A DNA stretch of 21,561 nt from an uncultured Collinsella sp. (lineage in GTDB: Bacteria > Actinomycetota > Coriobacteriia > Coriobacteriales > Coriobacteriaceae). The translations under genes and the position numbers were made by a program. The notes beneath the pieces are model-generated. The model was not told the DNA's origin. It ran no database searches and was given only the letters and a program-made list of their open reading frames with translations. The stretch covers positions 1-21,561 of the forward strand of contig URKU01000028.1 in the NCBI GenBank assembly GCA_900548515.1. Reading direction: 5' to 3'. Positions 1 to 6,026 of the stretch are shown piece by piece. The stretch's first letter is position 1. Every line of letters starts with the position of its first letter.

Positions 1-77
1 TGGTGCGGCGTATAGGATTCGAACCTATGACGTTCTGATTCGTAGTCAGACCCTCTATCCAGCTGAGGTAACGCCGC
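1..77 (-). tRNA. tRNA-Arg (ACG)
   Basis: On the minus strand the acceptor arms GCGGCGT (71-77) and ACGCCGC (5-11) pair perfectly. The anticodon loop CTACGAA gives anticodon ACG, which after A34 deamination reads the CGN arginine codons CGU, CGC and CGA. A normal T loop TTCGAAT is present and the 3' CCA is encoded at 1-3. All arms are intact, so the gene is complete and reaches the left edge of the window. Its own promoter is visible just upstream. Confidence 0.96.
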
Positions 78-89
78 AGCGCAAGACAT

Positions 90-118
90 ATAAAACCACT
101 TTAGCTTATTGGAGTCAA
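90..118 (-). promoter_or_regulatory. Promoter of tRNA-Arg
   Basis: On the minus strand TTGACT (113-118) and TTTTAT (90-95) are separated by 17 bp, a sigma-70-type arrangement. The -10 box ends 12 bp before the mature tRNA 5' end at 77, as expected for a tRNA promoter. Assigned by eye only. Confidence 0.5.
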
Positions 119-154
119 GCACAATCTCAAACTTTTTTGTGGAACGCAGTTTTG

Positions 155-532
155 TCATGCTGCTCCGCATATACCGCTGTTCCCCGTACGATCGATTGGC
201 TTTTCGATCACGTCGAACTTGGCATCAAGTTCCCTCAGGAGCGATCTCACACGCTGGGCACAATCATAATCGGCAAACGAGATGCTCAGCATGCGCGCGA
301 CCTGGTTGGAAGTCCCAACTCCATAGAAGTGCTCCAGCGCCACAAGTCCCTCGTGCATCACAAAGGTCTCGACCACATGCGGCGACTCCTCAAAGCACCA
401 TTGTGTCAACGGACCCTCACTCGTCTGTCGAACCACCAGGCCACCCATGCCAGACGGCTCACACGTTACAAGCAGGTACTCCCCACCCTCGTCGCTCTCA
501 AACAAAACCACCCGATCATCAAACAGCTCCAT
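155..532 (-). CDS. Hypothetical protein, 125 aa
   Basis: A 125-residue acidic soluble protein that I do not recognise. It has no membrane segment or signal peptide. The N-terminal half is rich in beta-type stretches (VVLFES, YLLVTC, GGLVVRQ), and the C-terminal part looks helical with a basic patch near RVRSLLREL, so a small alpha/beta fold is likely. The ATG at 532 is preceded by AAAGGGG about 4 bases upstream, a plausible ribosome site. The gene stands alone between serS and tRNA-Arg. Longer frames on the other strand here are incompatible with it and lack a ribosome site. A GAAC-N4-GTTC palindrome at 593-604 lies in its upstream region and could control it. Function unknown; the call that it is a real gene rests on the ribosome site and gene-like composition. 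Confidence 0.7.
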   Translation of the reverse strand: MELFDDRVVLFESDEGGEYLLVTCEPSGMGGLVVRQTSEGPLTQWCFEESPHVVETFVMHEGLVALEHFYGVGTSNQVARMLSISFADYDCAQRVRSLLRELDAKFDVIEKPIDRTGNSGICGAA

Positions 533-591
533 CGCGTCCCCTTTCTCTCGCTCTTATTTAGCAAAAGCATAGCAGGTAGATGGCTGTATAC

Positions 592-605
592 AGAACAGTT
601 GTTCG
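592..605 (-). promoter_or_regulatory. SOS-box-like palindrome (LexA-type candidate)
   Basis: The minus strand reads CGAACAACTGTTCT. The GAAC-N4-GTTC core is exact and matches the Gram-positive/actinobacterial LexA consensus CGAACRNRYGTTYC at 12 of 14 positions. It lies 60 bp upstream of the ATG of the 125-aa gene, a usual operator distance. Actual LexA binding is inferred only. Confidence 0.35.
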
Positions 606-654
606 TGTGTTTTCTATTGAGCTGTCCGCACGGCATGGTATGGACCTGCGCACG

Positions 655-682
655 AAATAGGGCACCCCCGAAGGAGCGCCCT
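655..682 (-). terminator. Terminator of serS
   Basis: A hairpin at 659-682 (minus strand AGGGCGCTCC-TTCG-GGGGTGCCCT) lies 23 bp past the serS stop. Two of its pairs are G-T wobbles on the minus strand but mismatches on the plus strand, so it favours minus-strand RNA. The trailing T run (ATTTC) is weak. Confidence 0.6.
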
Positions 683-705
683 TGCATATCCCCTATGCAG
701 CCAAC

Positions 706-1989
706 TTACGCGACCGGCTCGATCTTCTCGAGACCACCCATGTAAGGACGCAGAACCTCGGGGATCGTGATGGTGCCGTCGGCGTTCTGGTAGTTCTCCA
801 GAATAGCGGCCATGGTGCGGCCGGCCGGCAGGCCGGAACCGTTGAGCGTGTGCAGGTAGCGCGAACCCTTGAAATTCTCGGGGTCGCGATACTTGATGTT
901 GGCGCGACGGGCCTGGAAGTCGCCGCAGTTGGAACAGGAGCTGATCTCCTTGTAGGCGTTGTAGCTCGGCAGCCAGACCTCGACGTCGTAGGTCTGACGG
1001 GCAGAGAAGCCCAAGTCGCCGGTGCACAGGCTAATCACGCGATACGGAAGGCCCAGCTGCTGCAGCAGGTACTCGGCCTCGGCGGTCATGCTCTCGAGCT
1101 CCTCGTCGGACTCCTCCGGCTTAGCGAACTTGACCATCTCGACCTTGTCGAACTCGTGCTGACGGATGATGCCGCGGGTGTCGCGACCGGCGGAACCGGC
1201 CTCCTCGCGGAAGCAGGGGGTGAAGGCGGTGTAGCGGCGCGGCAGAGTGTCGGCATCGAGGACCTCGCCGGCGTGTAGGTTGGTAAGCACGACCTCGGCG
1301 GTGGGGATCAGGAAGTTGTCGCCCGAGACGTGATAGGCGTCATCCTCGAACTTGGGCAGCTGGCCCGTACCGAACATGGTCTGACGCTTGACGACGATGG
1401 GCGGCCACCACTCCTTAAAACCACGGCTGGTGTGCGTATCGAGGAAGAAGTTGATGAGGGCGCGCTCCAGGCGGGCGCCGGCGCCACCGAGAACGGTAAA
1501 GCGGCTGCCGGAGAGCTTATTGCCACGCTCGAAGTCGAGGATGTCCAGATCGGTGCCCAGATCCCAGTGCGGCTTAAAGTCGAAGTCGAACTCGCGCGGG
1601 GTGCCCCAACGACGGCGCTCAATGTTCTCGTCCTCGTCCTTGCCGTACGGCGTGGCCTCGCAAGGAATGTTGGGCAGGTGAGCCATGAAGTCGTACTGCT
1701 CCTGCTCGAGAGCAGTGCGGCGCTCGGCCAGACCGTCAATCTTCTCGTTGACGGCGCGCACGGCCTCCTTGGCGGCCTCGGCCTCGTCCTTCTTGCCCTC
1801 CTTCATCAGGGCGCCGATCTTCTTGGACTCGGCATTGCGCGTAGCCTGGAGCTCCTCGACCTCGGTGATGACGGCACGACGCTCGTCGTCGAGCTCAAAG
1901 AACTTCTCGCGATCCCAAGACGTCTGGCGGTTAGCCATGGCGACATCGATGGCATCGGGGTTCTCGCGAACAAACTTGATATCAAGCAT
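706..1989 (-). CDS. serS: Seryl-tRNA synthetase
   Basis: A class II synthetase that charges tRNA-Ser (and tRNA-Sec where present) with serine in the cytoplasm. From the chosen start it has 427 residues, the usual length. Residues 27-100 form the charged antiparallel coiled-coil arm that grips the tRNA. Class II motif 2 is at about 256-284 (FTPCFREEAGSAGRDTRG) and motif 3 at 383-401 (NGSGLPAGRTMAAILENY). A start 27 bases further upstream is open, but the family begins MLDIKFVREN, and GGAGGA sits 6 bases before the ATG at 1989, which decides the start. It is a single-gene unit: terminator just after the stop, and a promoter shared back to back with the small gene at 2101. I see no T-box leader motif. 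Confidence 0.97.
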   Translation of the reverse strand: MLDIKFVRENPDAIDVAMANRQTSWDREKFFELDDERRAVITEVEELQATRNAESKKIGALMKEGKKDEAEAAKEAVRAVNEKIDGLAERRTALEQEQYDFMAHLPNIPCEATPYGKDEDENIERRRWGTPREFDFDFKPHWDLGTDLDILDFERGNKLSGSRFTVLGGAGARLERALINFFLDTHTSRGFKEWWPPIVVKRQTMFGTGQLPKFEDDAYHVSGDNFLIPTAEVVLTNLHAGEVLDADTLPRRYTAFTPCFREEAGSAGRDTRGIIRQHEFDKVEMVKFAKPEESDEELESMTAEAEYLLQQLGLPYRVISLCTGDLGFSARQTYDVEVWLPSYNAYKEISSCSNCGDFQARRANIKYRDPENFKGSRYLHTLNGSGLPAGRTMAAILENYQNADGTITIPEVLRPYMGGLEKIEPVA

Positions 1990-2018
1990 TAGATCCTCCG
2001 GCGATATACATTCCATTT

Positions 2019-2057
2019 AGGTTGCAACCTTGTACATGTATGGGCAAGTATATACTT
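2019..2057. promoter_or_regulatory. Cluster of perfect palindromes in divergent promoter region
   Basis: Three perfect palindromes lie within 39 bp between the divergent serS and small membrane gene: AGGTTGCAACCT (2019-2030), TACATGTA (2033-2040) and AAGTATATACTT (2046-2057). They have no loop, so they suit a dimeric DNA-binding protein better than RNA hairpins. The last one gives a TATACT box on both strands. Operator function is inferred. Confidence 0.35.
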
Positions 2058-2075
2058 ATGAGCGTTTACGACCCA
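2047..2075 (-). promoter_or_regulatory. Candidate serS promoter
   Basis: On the minus strand TTGGGT lies 18 bp upstream of TATACT (2047-2052). The -10 box is half of the perfect palindrome AAGTATATACTT (2046-2057), so the other half offers a -10 for the opposite gene. The predicted leader to the serS ATG is about 50 nt and contains the palindrome AGGTTGCAACCT (2019-2030). Confidence 0.4.
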
Positions 2076-2100
2076 ACTCAACTACGCAAGAAGGCACCCA

Positions 2101-2274
2101 ATGGACGCAGTTTTTTCCTTTTTGTTTGGCACCCGCACCGGTTTTGCCATCCTTTTCGCCGGCGGCATCCTGTTATTTGCGATTCTTGCCTTTGTAATGG
2201 AGAAGCGCACCCATAAGATGTACGTCGACCGCGGACCCAAGTCCGAGGATGAGGAAGACAGCTTCTGGGACTAA
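2101..2274 (+). CDS. Small single-pass membrane protein, 57 aa
   Basis: A short gene, the only plus-strand one I can support. The product runs from MDAVFSFLFGTRTGFAIL to SEDEEDSFWD. Residues 13-33 are one hydrophobic helix (FAILFAGGILLFAILAFVM). The rest is a basic stretch (EKRTHKM) and then a strongly acidic tail, so the tail probably faces the cytoplasm by the positive-inside rule. AGAAGG lies about 7 bases before the ATG. A candidate -10 (TATACT, 2051-2056) and a strong terminator (2326-2369) frame it, making a complete one-gene transcription unit divergent from serS and convergent with proC. I do not recognise the family and no function is assigned. Confidence 0.75.
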   Translation: MDAVFSFLFGTRTGFAILFAGGILLFAILAFVMEKRTHKMYVDRGPKSEDEEDSFWD

Positions 2275-2284
2275 CCTGCCAAAA

Positions 2285-2418
2285 AGGGACAGGTTTATTT
2301 TGGTCGGTTTTATCTGGGCAAACGCAAGCGCCCCGCAACTGGAATTGAGCCAGTTGCGGGGCGCTTTTTGCTATAGAGATAAAACCGCAGGAAAACCAGC
2401 CAAAATAAACCTGTCCCT
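2285..2418. repeat. 134-bp nested palindrome (MITE/REP-like)
   Basis: The outer arms are a perfect 19-bp inverted repeat, AGGGACAGGTTTATTTTGG (2285-2303) and its complement (2400-2418). Inside is a second perfect 9-bp pair, GGTTTTATC (2306-2314) and GATAAAACC (2378-2386). The centre is the 17-bp terminator stem at 2326-2366. The element starts 11 bp past the small gene stop and ends 13 bp before the proC stop. I associate this arm sequence with dispersed repeats in Collinsella-type genomes, but copy number cannot be seen here. Confidence 0.65.
2326..2369 (+). terminator. Strong intrinsic terminator
   Basis: A perfect 17-bp stem, AAGCGCCCCGCAACTGG with its complement, has a 7-nt loop and a TTTTT run on the plus strand. 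It lies 51 bp past the stop of the small membrane gene. From the other side it could also slow proC transcripts, though no T run follows on the minus strand. Confidence 0.9.
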
Positions 2419-2430
2419 AAATGGAAGGTT

Positions 2431-3201
2431 TTACTGAAGGGTGGCGTCGATGGCCTTGACCAGGGCGCTGCGCATGCCGGCATCCTCGAGCGCGATGACG
2501 CCCTTGATGGTGGCGCCGCCGGGCGAGCATACGGCATCCTTCATCGCCGCAGGATGCTGGCCAGTTGCAAGCTGCAGCTTTGCCGTACCCAGCACCATCT
2601 GGCTCACAATGCGATAGGCATCGGCACGCGGGATACCGTGCTTGACCGCCGCATCGCCCAGGGCCTCGATTGCCATAGCGACAAATGCCGGAGCGCAACC
2701 ACCCACCGTGCCGCCCACAAACAGCAGGCTCGTATCGAGCTCGACCACCGCACCGAGCTTGCCAAGCAGATCAAGCACCACTGCGCTCTGCTCATCACTA
2801 AGCGTGGAAGCCTTCTCGCAAGCGATGACGCCCTCGTCCACCGAAACCGGTGTGTTGGGCACCGTCGAGATATGCGCAACGCCCGGCAGGACCTGCTCCC
2901 ACTTGGCACTGTCCCAGGTCCAGGCAACCGACAGAACGACCTTTTTGGCAAGAGCATCCTTGAGCGGGGCGAATACCTTCTCGATCATGTACGGTTTGAC
3001 CGCAGCGACCACGATATCGGATGCGGCGACAACCTCGGCGGCATCGTGGCAGGCGACCATGCCGCGCGCCTCGCAGCGCTCAACCAGTGCGTCGTAGCGA
3101 CCCGCGCAGGCGCACATGTCGCTCGCAGCTACACCGGCAGCGATCCAGCCATCGGCCATAGCGCTCGCCATATTGCCAAAACCGACAAATCCAATCTTCA
3201 T
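2431..3201 (-). CDS. proC: Pyrroline-5-carboxylate reductase
   Basis: The last step of proline synthesis: reduction of 1-pyrroline-5-carboxylate to L-proline with NAD(P)H in the cytoplasm. The 256 residues are close to the usual 260-280. The Rossmann nucleotide-binding motif GFGNMASAM is at 7-15. VKPYMI near 69 and VPNTP at 114-118 are typical of the family. The C-terminal dimer region carries the signature VCSPGGATIKGV...LEDAGMRSAL (224-247). The usual SGSGPAY segment is altered to VGGCAPAF (166-173). The ATG at 3201 has GAGAGGA about 10 bases upstream. It lies 73 bp after rlmH on the same strand with no clear terminator between, so co-transcription with the SPFH gene and rlmH is possible. 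Confidence 0.95.
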   Translation of the reverse strand: MKIGFVGFGNMASAMADGWIAAGVAASDMCACAGRYDALVERCEARGMVACHDAAEVVAASDIVVAAVKPYMIEKVFAPLKDALAKKVVLSVAWTWDSAKWEQVLPGVAHISTVPNTPVSVDEGVIACEKASTLSDEQSAVVLDLLGKLGAVVELDTSLLFVGGTVGGCAPAFVAMAIEALGDAAVKHGIPRADAYRIVSQMVLGTAKLQLATGQHPAAMKDAVCSPGGATIKGVIALEDAGMRSALVKAIDATLQ

Positions 3202-3274
3202 ATCTCATAGTCCTCTCAGACACGCTCTTCAAAACGAAAGCTATTGTCCCACGCCATTGTTTCGTATTGCCGAC

Positions 3275-3745
3275 CTATTTGTGATACGGCTCGCCACGGC
3301 TGATCTTGCAGGCGCGGTAGATTTGCTCCAGCAGCACCACGCGCGCCAAGTTATGCGGCAAGGTAATGCGTCCAAAGCTGAGCATCTCGTCGGCACGGGC
3401 ACGCACGGCATCGCTCACGCCATCCGAGCCGCCGATCACAAAGGCGATATCACTGTTACCTCGCAGCATAAGATCGTCGAGCCTCGCCGAGAGCTCCTCA
3501 CTCGAACGCTCCTTGCCCTCGATAGCCAGCAGGATCACATGCGCTCGAGACGGCAATGCAGCAAGAATTGCCGCCCCCTCCTTGTCGCGCGCGGCATCCA
3601 CGCCGCCCGCCTTAGCCGGGTCGATATCGGCCACCTCGCGGATATCCACCTTGGCATAGGCGCCTAGGCGCTTGGTGTACTCAGCGCACGCGTCCTTCCA
3701 AAAGCGCTCTTTGAGCTTGCCAACACAAACGACGGTGTATTTCAC
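3275..3745 (-). CDS. rlmH: 23S rRNA (pseudouridine1915-N3)-methyltransferase
   Basis: A SPOUT-class methyltransferase that uses S-adenosylmethionine to make m3-pseudouridine at position 1915 in helix 69 of 23S rRNA, acting on assembled 70S ribosomes. The 156 residues match the family. The knot region has VILLAIEGKERSSEELSA near 70-87, VIGGSDGVSD near 103-112, LPHNLARVVLLEQIYRA near 129-145, and the invariant C-terminus GEPYHK. The start codon is GTG at 3745, with AAAGGAG 9 bases upstream. The SPFH gene ends only 6 bp before this start, so the two are one operon and probably translationally coupled. Confidence 0.97.
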   Translation of the reverse strand: MKYTVVCVGKLKERFWKDACAEYTKRLGAYAKVDIREVADIDPAKAGGVDAARDKEGAAILAALPSRAHVILLAIEGKERSSEELSARLDDLMLRGNSDIAFVIGGSDGVSDAVRARADEMLSFGRITLPHNLARVVLLEQIYRACKISRGEPYHK

Positions 3746-3751
3746 GCGTGC

Positions 3752-4690
3752 CTACTCCTTTGACTCGTTTTGAACTTTGCTGGCTGTCAGCATCTGCTCG
3801 AACATCGAGGCCGACTGCGAGAAATCGCTCGGCAGCACGACCGTCGAGGTTTTACCCGTACGAGCGAACTCCGTCATCATCTCGGACCACTGCGTAAACA
3901 TGAACAGTTGGTTGGCCTCGTCATTGCCGACACCCGTCTCCTGGATGATCTCGAGCGAATCTTTGATACCCAGCGCGATGGCTTTGCGCTGGTTGGCGAT
4001 GCCCTCGCCCGCCTTTTCCATAGCCTCGGCCTCGGCGGTCGCCTCGGTGACGCGCTTGATGCGGTCTGCCTCAGCGAGCTCCTGTGCCGCAGCGCGCTTG
4101 CGCTGGGCGGCGTTGATGTCGTTCATGGAGTTCTCGACCTCGGTCGGCAGTGCGATTTTGGTGATGAGCGTCGACACGAGGGTGAAGCCGTAGGCGGCCA
4201 TCTGCTCGGAAACGGTAGCGTTGACATCCTTGGCGATGTCATCCTTCTTGGCAAAGACCTCATCGAGTGTGTAGACGGGAATCGAAGAGCGCAGGGCGTC
4301 GGTGATGAAGTCACGCATCTGGTCGACGGGCTCCTGCAGCATGTAGTAGCTCTTGTAGATACCCGAATCTGCCGGGCCGGCGCCCATGTCATAGCTCACG
4401 TGGTACTGAGCAGAGACCTCAAGGCCGATGGTCACGTTGTCCTGGGTCTTAACGTCGATGCCAAAACCGTTTTTCATGGTGCGCAGGCTCACCGTGGCGG
4501 CCTTGCGGTCGATCACGGGCACCTTCATGTGGAAGCCCGCGTTGACGATGCGGTTAAACTTGCCCAGACGCTCGATGATCACGGCATGCTGCTGTTCAAC
4601 GACATAGCAGGCGCTGGGAAGCAGCAGCAACAGGATGATGATGGGAATCAAAAGGCTGGTAAGGGCGGCGATGATACCGGAAAACAGCAT
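3752..4690 (-). CDS. SPFH/Band 7 (stomatin/prohibitin-like) membrane protein
   Basis: A membrane-anchored scaffold protein of the SPFH superfamily. Relatives (QmcA, HflK/HflC, stomatins) form ring assemblies that organise membrane microdomains or control proteases. From the start at 4690 it has 312 residues. Residues 2-28 are one hydrophobic anchor (very rich in Leu and Ile). The SPFH domain spans about 29-205, opening with the typical YVVEQQHAVIIERLGKF. An Ala/Glu-rich coiled coil follows at about 195-250 (NAAQRKRAAAQELAEADR). The tail is polar. An in-frame start 21 bases earlier exists, but AGAGGAG just before the ATG at 4690 decides. There is no NfeD partner next to it; it is coupled to rlmH instead. 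The specific cellular role is not deducible. Confidence 0.9.
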   Translation of the reverse strand: MLFSGIIAALTSLLIPIIILLLLLPSACYVVEQQHAVIIERLGKFNRIVNAGFHMKVPVIDRKAATVSLRTMKNGFGIDVKTQDNVTIGLEVSAQYHVSYDMGAGPADSGIYKSYYMLQEPVDQMRDFITDALRSSIPVYTLDEVFAKKDDIAKDVNATVSEQMAAYGFTLVSTLITKIALPTEVENSMNDINAAQRKRAAAQELAEADRIKRVTEATAEAEAMEKAGEGIANQRKAIALGIKDSLEIIQETGVGNDEANQLFMFTQWSEMMTEFARTGKTSTVVLPSDFSQSASMFEQMLTASKVQNESKE

Positions 4691-4752
4691 GGTCTCTCCT
4701 CTGATAGGCACACGTTGGCATTAGGATACCCGTCCAAGGAGATCGTGCATAT

Positions 4753-4807
4753 CAAAAAAGCCCCCATTGCTGGGAGCTCTTTCATTTAATGGTGCGGGCG
4801 AAAGGAC
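4753..4807. repeat. Direct repeat copy A: tRNA-Leu 3' end plus terminator
   Basis: This 55-bp copy matches 4942-4996 at 54 of 55 positions. It contains a second copy of the last 18 nt of the minus-strand tRNA-Leu (acceptor 3' strand and CCA) followed by a second copy of its terminator hairpin, with one U-G wobble and a TTTTTT run. No tRNA body accompanies it, so it is a fragment left by duplication or insertion. Confidence 0.85.
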
Positions 4808-4941
4808 GTCCGCGTATCCGCTTCGCGGATCCGCACCGGCTTCGGCCGCCTGCCGGCGTCCTCGCCAGCTCGCTAAAAACGCTCCGCGTTTTCTTTACGC
4901 TCGCTCCTTTACAGGTTCAAGTCCCTGTGATGGGCCCATAA
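4808..4941. mobile_element. Hairpin-rich 134-bp insert between tRNA-Leu 3'-end repeats
   Basis: No gene is supported here. The insert is packed with short stems: ATCCGC-TTC-GCGGAT (4816-4830), CCGGC/GCCGG (4836-4856) and AAAACGC-TCC-GCGTTTT (4876-4892). Near its right end, ACAGG-N8-CCTGT with loop TTCAAGTC (4911-4928) resembles a tRNA T arm on the plus strand and is followed by the palindrome ATGGGCCCAT (4930-4939). AGGTTCAAGTCC (4913-4924) is an inverted copy of tRNA-Leu T-arm sequence (4993-5004). With the flanking 55-bp direct repeats it looks like a small non-coding insertion into a tRNA gene end. Mobility is inferred. Confidence 0.4.
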
Positions 4942-4996
4942 CAAAAAAGCTCCCATTGCTGGGAGCTCTTTCATTTAATGGTGCGGGCGAAAGGAC
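4942..4996. repeat. Direct repeat copy B: within tRNA-Leu and its terminator
   Basis: This is the copy attached to the intact tRNA-Leu. It spans the terminator, the spacer and the tRNA 3' end up to the T stem. It diverges from copy A exactly after AAAGGAC (4990-4996), inside the T arm. Confidence 0.85.
4943..4968 (-). terminator. Terminator of tRNA-Leu
   Basis: On the minus strand AGCTCCCA-GCAA-TGGGAGCT is followed by TTTTTTG, a compact perfect intrinsic terminator starting 11 bp after the encoded CCA. Confidence 0.9.
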
Positions 4997-5065
4997 TTGA
5001 ACCTTCATGGGGTTGCCCCCATACGGACCTGAACCGTACGCGTCTGCCAATTCCGCCACGCCCGC
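4979..5065 (-). tRNA. tRNA-Leu (CAG)
   Basis: The acceptor arms GCGGGCG (5059-5065) and CGCCCGC (4983-4989) pair perfectly. The anticodon stem TACGG/CCGTA encloses loop TTCAGGT, giving anticodon CAG (codon CUG). The long class II variable arm TGGGG-GCAA-CCCCA is typical of leucine tRNAs. The T loop is TTCAAGT and CCA is encoded (4979-4981). The gene is intact although its 3' end has been duplicated downstream. Confidence 0.96.
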
Positions 5066-5076
5066 GTGCAGGAATT

Positions 5077-5105
5077 AGAATAACGGAGCGCCATCGCGAA
5101 CGCAA
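5077..5105 (-). promoter_or_regulatory. Candidate promoter of tRNA-Leu
   Basis: On the minus strand TTGCGT (5100-5105) and TATTCT (5077-5082) are separated by 17 bp, with the -10 ending 12 bp before the tRNA 5' end. The same -10 to tRNA spacing is seen for tRNA-Arg. The -35 box is a moderate match. Confidence 0.5.
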
Positions 5106-5108
5106 GAA

Positions 5109-6026
5109 CTATTTTTGAAAAAGTTTGCAGGCATTTTCCCAAGCTGCTCGCGCGATTGCCTCAGCATCCTCGCCGGTACGATCGACACGGTCGTTGACCA
5201 GCGTGTTTGCCGTAATGGAGATCATTGCGGGCTCGCATTCAAGACCGCGGATGGGCTCCGGAGCCATATACGGGCAATCCGTCTCGAACAAAATTCGATC
5301 GAGTGGGGTTGCCGCAAATGCCTCGCGCACATCGTCGTTGCGCTTAAAGGTGGCCGCACCGCCATAGGCGATATAGCAGCCCAAATCCACAAAGCGCTCC
5401 ATCGTGGCGCGGTCCTCGCCAAAACAGTGCAGCACACAACCAGCCTGGGGCACACCCACCTCGCGCAGTACGTTGTACGCATCAACGTGCGAGGTGCGCT
5501 CCCCATCCGAGTCCTCGTGACGCAGGTGCAGCTCCACCGGCACATTGCGGCGCACGGCAAGCTCGAGCTGGCGCGCCATGCAATCAATCTGCACGTTATG
5601 GGGTGCCGGCGCGATATCGTCGTCATAGTCCATGTGATAGTCCAGGCCGATTTCGCCAATACCGGCGCATAAGGGGTCATCAAGTGCCGCAACGACCTGT
5701 GCATGAACGTCGTCGGTATAGTCCGGCGCGCCATACGGATGCACGCCGGCAAGATACTTGATCTGCGGGATATCCTGCATCGGAAGAATCTCGCGCACCA
5801 GCCAGTCGCTATAGTCCGCCACGCTGCGCTTGTCGGCAATGGGGTCGAACATCGTCACCAACAGGTCGACGCCCGCGGCTTTGGCGTGCACGAGCGTCTC
5901 GGGCACATCCTTGCCCCAAAACGAAAGCAGATGTGCATGCGTGTCGGCAAGCGGCGCCAAGGGCACGGGACAAGCAACCGTCTTCTTTTTCTTGGTAAAC
6001 GTCACGCGTTCGGCATTAGGCGTCAT
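5109..6026 (-). CDS. tatD: TatD-family metal-dependent DNase
   Basis: A TIM-barrel metal-dependent hydrolase; family members are 3'-5' exonucleases active in DNA repair and turnover. The 305 residues are slightly longer than the usual 255-265 because of a basic N-terminal extension (FTKKKKTVACP, 10-20). Metal ligands are visible: DTHAH (28-32), GEIGLDY with E125, H167 in VELHLRH, H200 in CVLHCF, and D250 in FETDCPYMAPEP. The GVHPYG motif is at 94-99. The ATG at 6026 lies inside the end of rsmA (11-nt overlap), with GGGAGC 7 bases upstream, so it is probably translationally coupled to rsmA. The tatD/ksgA pairing is common in bacteria. No terminator follows before tRNA-Leu. Confidence 0.93.
   Translation of the reverse strand: MTPNAERVTFTKKKKTVACPVPLAPLADTHAHLLSFWGKDVPETLVHAKAAGVDLLVTMFDPIADKRSVADYSDWLVREILPMQDIPQIKYLAGVHPYGAPDYTDDVHAQVVAALDDPLCAGIGEIGLDYHMDYDDDIAPAPHNVQIDCMARQLELAVRRNVPVELHLRHEDSDGERTSHVDAYNVLREVGVPQAGCVLHCFGEDRATMERFVDLGCYIAYGGAATFKRNDDVREAFAATPLDRILFETDCPYMAPEPIRGLECEPAMISITANTLVNDRVDRTGEDAEAIARAAWENACKLFQK

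Noticed and set aside
1..77. tRNA-Arg as an integration site
   Set aside because: No integrase gene or duplicated tRNA end is visible near it in the window.
1990..2100. T-box leader for serS
   Set aside because: No AGGGTGG-type antiterminator motif or terminator hairpin is seen, and the leader is only about 50 nt.
4767..5000. 77-codon plus-strand open frame with the same peptide at both ends
   Set aside because: The repeated peptide merely translates the 55-bp direct repeat; the frame runs through two terminators and into tRNA-Leu.
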